22,508 nt of DNA from Bordetella parapertussis (GTDB taxonomy: Bacteria; Pseudomonadota; Gammaproteobacteria; Burkholderiales; Burkholderiaceae_B). The notes under the pieces are model-generated. The model was given only the letters and a program-made list of their open reading frames with translations, was not told the DNA's origin and did not search any database. Positions 16,284-22,508 of the stretch are shown piece by piece. The stretch's first letter is position 1. Each line of letters opens with the position of its first letter. Both the position numbers and the translations under genes were made by a program. The stretch is from assembly GCA_945868195.1 (NCBI GenBank), contig CAMBLP010000021.1, forward strand, positions 1 through 22,508, in the 5' to 3' direction.

Positions 16284-17444
16284 ATGTCTGAAAGTAATGC
16301 GGCAAGGTCAGCGTTTCGCTCACCCTTGATTTGGTTGATTGTTGCCTTGGTGCTGGCGGGCCTTGGTTGGTGGCAGTTTGGCGGTACAAAAAAAGTGGCG
16401 CCAAAAGGGCCACCTGCTGGAATGAGTGCAGGTACGCCTGTCAGAGTGGCTGCGGCGCGCCTGCAGGATCTTGATATTTACCTGCGTGGGCTCGGGACGG
16501 TGACCGCCTTAAACACCGTGACTGTGCGAAGTCGAGTGCAGGGTGAGTTGCTCGAGGTTTTGTTTAAAGAGGGCGAGCAGGTCAAGGAGGGCACCTTACT
16601 GGCGTTGATTGATCCACGACCTTTCGAAGTCGCGCTCAATCAAGCCTTGGGAACGCAACAGCAAAACGTATCGCAATTTGAAAACGCTAAACGTGATTTG
16701 CAGCGATACCAGACCTTACGCAAACAAGACTCGATCGCTCCCCAACTTTTAGATACGCAAGCAGCACTCGTTAGGAAGTTTGAAGGTCAGATTAAAAGTG
16801 ACCAGGCGACTGTTGATAACGCACGCCTTCAGTTGAGCTATACACGCATCACAGCGCCGATCTCCGGCAAGCTTGGTTTGAGACGTGTGGATGCGGGTAA
16901 CTTATTGAACGCGAATGATCCAGTGGGTCTCGTCGTAATAACCGAGACTCAGCCTATTTCAGTTGTCTTCACACTTCCTGAAAATGATTTGCCCACGGTG
17001 CGACAGCCGATGCTAGCAGGACAAAAGCTCCAAGTCGATGCATACGATCGCGCGGATGCAAAGCGTTTGGCGCAAGGCGTGCTGATGTCCATTGATAATC
17101 AGATTGACATAACAACGGGCACCGTCAAGCTCAAGGCAGAGTTCAAAAACGCGGATGATGCTTTATTTCCCAATCAATTCGTCAATATTCGCATGAAGGT
17201 TAGAACGCTTAAGGAGGCGTTGACGATTCCCGCGAGTGCGATCCAGCAGGGTAATCGTGGTGCATTTGTTTATGTCATCGAGCCTGAGGGCACGGCCTCT
17301 GTGCGCGTGCTAAAAGTGGGGGACAGGACCGCGGAGTCCTTGGTGATTCTCGATGGACTCAAAGCGGGCGAGCGCGTGGTACTGGAGGGCGTAGACCGTT
17401 TGCGTGAAGGTGCAAAGGTGCGCGTGATAGAGCCAAATCGATGA
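16284..17444 (+). CDS. mdtA: RND efflux periplasmic adaptor MdtA
   Basis: The membrane-fusion protein linking the MdtBC pump to an outer-membrane channel. The 386-residue product has an uncleaved-looking N-terminal anchor ([18 protein letters not shown], 13-30) with no lipobox. The barrel-sandwich halves are [19 protein letters not shown] (79-97) and [20 protein letters not shown] (182-201). They flank a short helical hairpin (~115-180), and a beta-barrel and membrane-proximal domain follow. [19 protein letters not shown] is characteristic of the MdtA subgroup. I chose the ATG at 16284, 17 bp after the zapD stop, because an upstream ATG at 16254 lies inside zapD. Its TGA overlaps the mdtB ATG as ATGA. 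No obvious promoter separates it from zapD. No outer-membrane factor gene is seen in the window. Confidence 0.93.
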   Translation: MSESNAARSAFRSPLIWLIVALVLAGLGWWQFGGTKKVAPKGPPAGMSAGTPVRVAAARLQDLDIYLRGLGTVTALNTVTVRSRVQGELLEVLFKEGEQVKEGTLLALIDPRPFEVALNQALGTQQQNVSQFENAKRDLQRYQTLRKQDSIAPQLLDTQAALVRKFEGQIKSDQATVDNARLQLSYTRITAPISGKLGLRRVDAGNLLNANDPVGLVVITETQPISVVFTLPENDLPTVRQPMLAGQKLQVDAYDRADAKRLAQGVLMSIDNQIDITTGTVKLKAEFKNADDALFPNQFVNIRMKVRTLKEALTIPASAIQQGNRGAFVYVIEPEGTASVRVLKVGDRTAESLVILDGLKAGERVVLEGVDRLREGAKVRVIEPNR

Positions 17445-20400
17445 ATATTTCTCGGCCATTTATTCTTCGGCCTGTCGCGACAACACTTTCGATGATCGCG
17501 ATGTTGTTGTGTGGGTTGATTGCCTATAAATGGTTACCGGTTTCTTCATTGCCAGAGGTGGATTACCCCACCATACAAACAACAACGTTTTATCCCGGCG
17601 CGAGTCCAGAGGTCATGGCGGCCTTGGTGACTTCGCCGTTAGAAAGACAGTTCGGACAAATGCCGGGTCTACGCCAGATGACGTCAAGTAGTACGACAGG
17701 TGCTTCTTCGATTACCTTGCAATTTACCTTGTCTTTACCTCTTGATGTCGCGGAGCAGCAAGTGCAGGCTGCGATCAACGCCGCGTCAAATGTTCTCCCT
17801 AAAGAATTACCGGCACCGCCCATCTACAACAAAGTGAACCCAGCGGATGCCGCTGTTATGACGCTTGCCATTACTTCACCAACGGTACCCTTACCTCAGG
17901 TGCGTGATCTCGTCGATACGCGGATGGCACAAAAAATATCGCAAGTCTCAGGCGTTGGTTTAGTGACGATCGCTGGCGGACAAAGACCGGCGATGCGTAT
18001 CCAAGCTAATCCGCAAGCACTCGCAGCCTACGGCTTGGCGCTTGCGGATGTGCGAACGGCCGTGGTGGCCTCTAATGTAAATCAGCCCAAAGGAACGCTT
18101 GACGGCCCGATGCGCTCAACCACGATCGATGCCAACGATCAACTTCGAAACCCTGCAGACTTTCGAAATCTCATTGTGGCGTATCGAAACGAGGCACCTT
18201 TGCGCCTCGGTGACGTCGCCGAGGTGGTGTTAGATGCAGAAGACTCGCGTTTAGCAGCTTGGGCTAACCAACAGCCTGCGATCTTGTTGAACGTGCAACG
18301 TCAGCCTGGCGCAAACGTGATCGAGGTCGTTGACCGCATTCAGAAATTATTACCCCAGCTTAGGGCGGCATTGCCTGGCAATCTTGACGTCACGGTGATG
18401 TCGGATCGTACGCAAACAATTCGTGCTTCGGTTAAAGACGTTCAGGTTGAGATGCTAATCGCCATTGGCCTGGTGGTGCTGGTCACGTTTGTATTTTTGC
18501 GAACCTTAACAGCCACGCTGATTCCTAGTATCGTGGTGCCGTTGTCGCTCATAGGTACCTTTGGCATCATGTATCTCATGGATTTTAGCGTCAACAATCT
18601 AACCTTAATGGCGTTGACGATCGCGACAGGTTTTGTGGTGGATGATGCGATCGTGATGATTGAAAATATCGCCCGTTATCTTGAACGTGGCGAAAAGCCC
18701 CTTCAGGCCGCGCTCAAAGGCGCCTCGCAAATTGGCTTTACCTTGGTGTCCCTGACCCTATCGCTGATTGCGGTGTTGATTCCCTTGTTGTTTATGACGG
18801 AGGTCGTCGGGCGCCTTTTTAGAGAGTTCGCGCTTACTTTGGCGGTCGCTATTTTTCTATCGCTAATTATTTCACTCACGCTGACTCCGATGATGTGCGC
18901 CCGTTTTTTGCGTGCCGGTAATGAGCAGAAGTACGGTTGGATTGCCCGCAAAACAAATGGTTGGATTGATGCGCTGATCCGTAGTTATGCCCGTGGTCTG
19001 AAAATAGTACTCAGGCATCAGACGCTGACTCTCTTTGTCGCTTTGGGTACCTTTGTCTTGACGGCGCTTCTCTACTTGGCCATTCCCAAGGGATTTTTTC
19101 CTGCGCAAGATACAGGACTGATTCAAGTGGTGACGCAAGCACCTCAAAACTTATCCTTCGATGCGATGTCACGGCGGCAGCAAGAGGCGGTAGGGATCAT
19201 TTTAAAAGATTCGACTGTCGCGAGTGTCGCCTCCTTTATTGGGATTGATGGTATCAATGAAGCAGTCAATACCGGTCGCATCCAGATTGCCTTGCGTCCA
19301 CACAAGGAGCGATCTGAAAACGTGGCCCAAGTCATTAGGCGCTTGGAAAACGAGTTAAGTCTCATGACGGACTTGCAGTTTTATTTTCAGCCTGTTCAAG
19401 ATCTGACAGTCGAGGATCGGGTGAGTCGAACGCAATATCAATTGACGCTCGAGGCGGCTGATGCTTCACTCTTGGCGCAGTGGGTACCTAAGCTGGTGGA
19501 TCAATTGAGGGTTCAGCCAGAGTTGACAGGCGTCGTGGATGATCTACAAGAGGATGGTCTGAACACATTCATTCACATCGATCGTGATGCTGCGGCTAGG
19601 TTGGGGGTGTCTGCTGCCGCGATTGATGATGCCCTTTATGATGCCTTTGGCCAGCGCCAGATTTCAACGATTTTTACACAATCTAATCAGTACCGTGTTG
19701 TGATTGAAGTCCCCGCGCAGTTTCGACGAGATCCGTCGTCTTTAGGTTCGGTCTATGTCAAGAGCAATACGGGCAAACCTATTCCGCTCAATACCATCGT
19801 CAAGGTCACGGAAGGTCGAACTCCGCTGGTTATTAATCGCTTGGATCAGTTTCCTTCTGTCACGATCTCTTTTAATTTAAGTCCGCGTACGTCTTTGTCG
19901 AGCGCGGTCGAGTCAGTGACACGCTCGATACAAGAGATCGGAATGCCTCCAGGTATACAAACTCGCTACCAAGGTGCCGCACGCGCTTTTGAAGCCTCTC
20001 TGTCCAGCACTTTGTTGTTGATTCTCGCGGCCATTATTACGATGTATATCGTACTGGGCGTGTTGTACGAGAGTTTTATCCACCCCGTGACGATTCTGTC
20101 GACCTTGCCCTCTGCTGCGATCGGTGCACTGCTCGCCTTGTTGATGACAGGACGTGATCTCGACATGATCGGTATTATCGGCATTATCTTGTTGATCGGC
20201 ATCGTCAAGAAAAATGCGATCATGATGATTGATTTCGCTTTGGATGCCGAACGTAAGTTAGGACTTTCGCCTAGAGAAGCGATCGAAGAAGCCGCGCTGT
20301 TGCGCTTTAGACCGATTTTGATGACGACGCTTGCCGCGCTGTTTGGCGCGATCCCACTGATGCTCTCGACCGGAACGGGCGCAGAGCTGCGTCAGCCTCT

Positions 20401-20533
20401 CGGCCTAGTCATGGTGGGCGGTTTGCTCGTGAGTCAGGTATTGACCTTATTTACAACGCCCGTCATTTACTTGTTTTTTGATCGGTTACGCTCGAATACG
20501 AAGCGGGCGCCAGATGCTTCCGTGACGCCATGA
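17441..20533 (+). CDS. mdtB: RND multidrug efflux pump subunit MdtB
   Basis: One of two non-identical RND subunits that form the heteromeric MdtBC proton-driven pump in the inner membrane. The 1030-residue product (E. coli MdtB 1040) starts with [17 protein letters not shown], then [19 protein letters not shown] and [16 protein letters not shown], matching MdtB closely. The proton-relay Asp pair Asp401-Asp402 lies in [14 protein letters not shown], corresponding to AcrB D407/D408, and Lys924 in [11 protein letters not shown] corresponds to AcrB K940. So the relay looks intact. Two large periplasmic loops separate membrane segments 1-2 and 7-8, as expected. Start and stop both overlap neighbours by ATGA, giving coupled synthesis of A, B and C. 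E. coli MdtABC exports bile salts, novobiocin and others; substrates here are unproven. Confidence 0.95.
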   Translation: MNISRPFILRPVATTLSMIAMLLCGLIAYKWLPVSSLPEVDYPTIQTTTFYPGASPEVMAALVTSPLERQFGQMPGLRQMTSSSTTGASSITLQFTLSLPLDVAEQQVQAAINAASNVLPKELPAPPIYNKVNPADAAVMTLAITSPTVPLPQVRDLVDTRMAQKISQVSGVGLVTIAGGQRPAMRIQANPQALAAYGLALADVRTAVVASNVNQPKGTLDGPMRSTTIDANDQLRNPADFRNLIVAYRNEAPLRLGDVAEVVLDAEDSRLAAWANQQPAILLNVQRQPGANVIEVVDRIQKLLPQLRAALPGNLDVTVMSDRTQTIRASVKDVQVEMLIAIGLVVLVTFVFLRTLTATLIPSIVVPLSLIGTFGIMYLMDFSVNNLTLMALTIATGFVVDDAIVMIENIARYLERGEKPLQAALKGASQIGFTLVSLTLSLIAVLIPLLFMTEVVGRLFREFALTLAVAIFLSLIISLTLTPMMCARFLRAGNEQKYGWIARKTNGWIDALIRSYARGLKIVLRHQTLTLFVALGTFVLTALLYLAIPKGFFPAQDTGLIQVVTQAPQNLSFDAMSRRQQEAVGIILKDSTVASVASFIGIDGINEAVNTGRIQIALRPHKERSENVAQVIRRLENELSLMTDLQFYFQPVQDLTVEDRVSRTQYQLTLEAADASLLAQWVPKLVDQLRVQPELTGVVDDLQEDGLNTFIHIDRDAAARLGVSAAAIDDALYDAFGQRQISTIFTQSNQYRVVIEVPAQFRRDPSSLGSVYVKSNTGKPIPLNTIVKVTEGRTPLVINRLDQFPSVTISFNLSPRTSLSSAVESVTRSIQEIGMPPGIQTRYQGAARAFEASLSSTLLLILAAIITMYIVLGVLYESFIHPVTILSTLPSAAIGALLALLMTGRDLDMIGIIGIILLIGIVKKNAIMMIDFALDAERKLGLSPREAIEEAALLRFRPILMTTLAALFGAIPLMLSTGTGAELRQPLGLVMVGGLLVSQVLTLFTTPVIYLFFDRLRSNTKRAPDASVTP

Positions 20534-22508
20534 GTATCTCAGGCCCTTTTATAGTACGCCCGGTCGCGACGACGCTGATCTGGCTAGGTGTGGTGTTAGC
20601 GGGTTGGCTCGCGCATGGTTTGTTGCCGATCGCACCATTGCCTCAGATTGAGCTCCCGATCATTTCTGTGCGAGCCAGCATGCCTGGAGCCAGTCCCGAA
20701 GTGATGGCTGCGACGGTCGCTACGCCTCTAGAGCGTTCTCTCGGCACAATCGCGGGTGTGACGGAGATGACTTCGCGCAGCACGACAGGTCAGACGCGTA
20801 TCACGCTACAGTTCGATCTGAGTCGTGATATAGATCTTGCCGCTATAGATGTGCAAGGTGCGATCAATGCCGCACGCGCGATGATGCCAAGTGGTTTGCA
20901 GGGCAACCCCTCGTATCGCAAGGCGAATCCCTCGGCCGCACCTATTATGACCTTGGCGTTGACGTCAGCGACCCTGTCTCAGGGACAACTCTATGACATT
21001 GCCTCGACGACAGTTCAACAAAAACTTTCTCAAGTGCAAGGTGTCGGCGAGGTGCAGATTGGCGGAAGCTCCTTGCCCGCCGTGCGTATTGAGCTCAATC
21101 CCGATGCCCTGGTGCAATATGGCGTTGCGCTGGATGCGGTCAGAGCTGCGATCGCTGCGGCGAACTCGACAAAGCCTAAAGGGTTTTTGGAAAATGACAG
21201 TAATCGTTGGCTGATTACGGCTAACGACCAACTCTGGAAGGCGGCGGACTACAAACCCTTGATTGTGTCATGGCGCAATGACGCGCCTGTCCGCCTCTCT
21301 GATGTTGCCAAGGTTGAGGACTCTGTCGAGGATGTCAATAACATTGGTTATTTCAATCATCAGCAGGCGATTTTGGTGTTGGTGCGCAGCGAAGCCAAGG
21401 CAAATATTATCCGCACTGTCGATGAGATCCGTACGGATCTTCCGACATTGCGTGCCATGTTGCCTGCCGATGTGAATTTGAGTGTTGCGCAGGATCGTAC
21501 GCCCAGTATTCGGGCTTCGGTTAAAGAGGCTGAGCATACGTTGATCATTGCCATTGGTCTTGTGATGTTGGTGGTGTTGTTCTTTTTACGCAATTGGCGC
21601 GCGGCGTTGATCCCGACGGTTGCTGTCCCCGTCTCCTTGATCGGTACTTTCGGCGTGATGTATTTGCTTGAGTATTCGCTCAATACGATGTCGTTGATGG
21701 CCTTGATCGTGGCGACGGGTTTTGTAGTCGATGACGCGATCGTGGTGATGGAAAATATTATGCGCCATCTCGAGCGCGGTGAATCGGTCAAGCGGGCCAC
21801 TTTACGGGGGACGCGGGAAGTCGGATTTACGGTGCTTTCGATGAGCATTTCGCTGATCGCTGTTTTTATTCCGATTTTGCTAATGGGGGGATTGCCGGGA
21901 CGTTTGTTTCGAGAATTCGCTGTGACATTGTCGGTCGCGATTTTGATTTCTATGTTTGTTTCCCTCACGTTGACGCCCATGATGGCCGCGCGACTGTTAA
22001 AGCGTAAAGCACCTGAGTCTGAAACGAAGGCGCGTGTCAGTTGGTTTGAGCGCGCGTTGGAGCGCAGCATGGACGCGACCGTCAAGGCCTACTCGCGTTC
22101 CTTGAATTGGGCGCTGGCGCACGGTCGTTTCATGATGCTGTTGTTGGCAGCGACGGTAGGATTGAATTTTTATCTTTATGGCATTGTCCCAAAAGGATTT
22201 TTTCCACTGCAGGATACCGGGATGATGCTTGGTTTCTTTTCGACTGATGATGGTACCTCGTTTGAGTCGATGAAGCCCAAGCTCGATCGGTTTCGCCAGG
22301 TGCTGATGAAAGATCCGGCGATTAACACCGTCACGGCCTATGCAAGTGGTCGAGGTGGCAGTAATTCTAGTTTCTTAGCGGTCCAGCTCAAGCCAGTGAG
22401 CGAACGCAAGGTACCCGTGCAACAGGTGATCAACCGCCTCAGACCTCAACTTGCCAGTATTCCAGGTGCACGGCTATTTTTGATTCCTCAGCAGGACATC
22501 AGGGTAGG
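20530..22508 (+). CDS. mdtC: RND multidrug efflux pump subunit MdtC, partial (right edge)
   Basis: The second RND subunit of MdtBC, cut by the window edge after ~659 codons of an expected ~1025. Translating from the ATG at 20530 gives an uninterrupted frame to the end. It has [60 protein letters not shown] and the Asp401-Asp402 pair in [19 protein letters not shown]. It also has [18 protein letters not shown] and the region after membrane segment 6, up to the second periplasmic loop ([15 protein letters not shown]). These fit E. coli MdtC better than MdtB. Its ATG overlaps the mdtB TGA. The TM10 lysine is outside the window, so completeness of its proton relay cannot be judged. Confidence 0.95.
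   Translation, partial: MSISGPFIVRPVATTLIWLGVVLAGWLAHGLLPIAPLPQIELPIISVRASMPGASPEVMAATVATPLERSLGTIAGVTEMTSRSTTGQTRITLQFDLSRDIDLAAIDVQGAINAARAMMPSGLQGNPSYRKANPSAAPIMTLALTSATLSQGQLYDIASTTVQQKLSQVQGVGEVQIGGSSLPAVRIELNPDALVQYGVALDAVRAAIAAANSTKPKGFLENDSNRWLITANDQLWKAADYKPLIVSWRNDAPVRLSDVAKVEDSVEDVNNIGYFNHQQAILVLVRSEAKANIIRTVDEIRTDLPTLRAMLPADVNLSVAQDRTPSIRASVKEAEHTLIIAIGLVMLVVLFFLRNWRAALIPTVAVPVSLIGTFGVMYLLEYSLNTMSLMALIVATGFVVDDAIVVMENIMRHLERGESVKRATLRGTREVGFTVLSMSISLIAVFIPILLMGGLPGRLFREFAVTLSVAILISMFVSLTLTPMMAARLLKRKAPESETKARVSWFERALERSMDATVKAYSRSLNWALAHGRFMMLLLAATVGLNFYLYGIVPKGFFPLQDTGMMLGFFSTDDGTSFESMKPKLDRFRQVLMKDPAINTVTAYASGRGGSNSSFLAVQLKPVSERKVPVQQVINRLRPQLASIPGARLFLIPQQDIRV

Noticed and set aside
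21360..22085. Long minus-strand open frame opposite mdtC (241 codons)
   Set aside because: It is fully antisense to a clear, uninterrupted mdtC reading frame, and its product is rich in Thr/Asn/Arg/Ile without any recognisable domain.

Overview
This is an ordinary, gene-dense stretch of proteobacterial chromosome, most likely from a betaproteobacterium of the order Burkholderiales, possibly Alcaligenaceae. The clues are: a DUF3460 gene directly before scpA and panC; an orphan Bug/TctC-type binding-protein gene; the order prepilin peptidase-coaE-zapD; and many ATGA-coupled genes. G+C looks moderate (about half, judged by eye). Species cannot be named from the sequence alone. No rRNA, tRNA, CRISPR array, insertion sequence or phage gene was seen. 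No gene-free stretch exceeds 300 bases; the longest are 4171-4368 (198 bp) and 12936-13069 (134 bp).

Layout. (1) 1-1408, plus strand: the 3' end of mrdA (PBP2) and rodA, the transpeptidase/glycosyltransferase pair of the rod-shape machinery, overlapping by ATGA. (2) 4170-1428, minus strand: ftsE-ftsX-mutY, a cell-division ABC-type regulator followed by the A/G-mismatch adenine glycosylase, converging on rodA. (3) 4369-8509, plus: a complete general L-amino-acid ABC importer, aapJ-aapQ-aapM-aapP, with a candidate promoter upstream and a perfect 10-bp hairpin between the binding-protein and first permease genes. A Bug/TctC-family periplasmic binding protein (8518-9531) follows 8 bp later. (4) 10937-9528, minus: an MdtD-like DHA2 drug/proton antiporter whose stop codon overlaps the Bug gene's stop codon tail to tail. 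(5) 10989-12935, plus: DUF3460 gene, scpA (condensin kleisin) and panC (pantothenate synthetase, TTG start). (6) 13070-13297, plus: a 75-residue LuxR-type DNA-binding protein with no sensory domain, preceded by a dyad resembling a lux box. (7) 14044-13310, minus: a lipoprotein with an NlpE-like domain. (8) 14146-22508, plus: a long co-directional run of a shortened PilD-like prepilin peptidase, coaE, zapD, and mdtA-mdtB-mdtC (RND drug efflux). Gaps are small or negative throughout; mdtC runs off the right edge.

How the genes relate. Three blocks concern envelope and division (mrdA/rodA, ftsEX, zapD), and scpA concerns chromosome segregation. Two concern nutrient uptake (aapJQMP and the Bug protein), two concern multidrug efflux (the DHA2 carrier and mdtABC), and two are steps toward coenzyme A (panC, coaE).

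I did not find a clear new multi-gene system. The most checkable oddities are the minimal LuxR-type protein with its lux-box-like dyad, the NlpE-like lipoprotein with C-X6-C in place of CxxC, the prepilin peptidase lacking its cysteine-rich N-terminal domain and pilus neighbours, the aapJ-aapQ hairpin lying where the aapQ ribosome-binding site should be, and the possible read-through from coaE-zapD into mdtABC.
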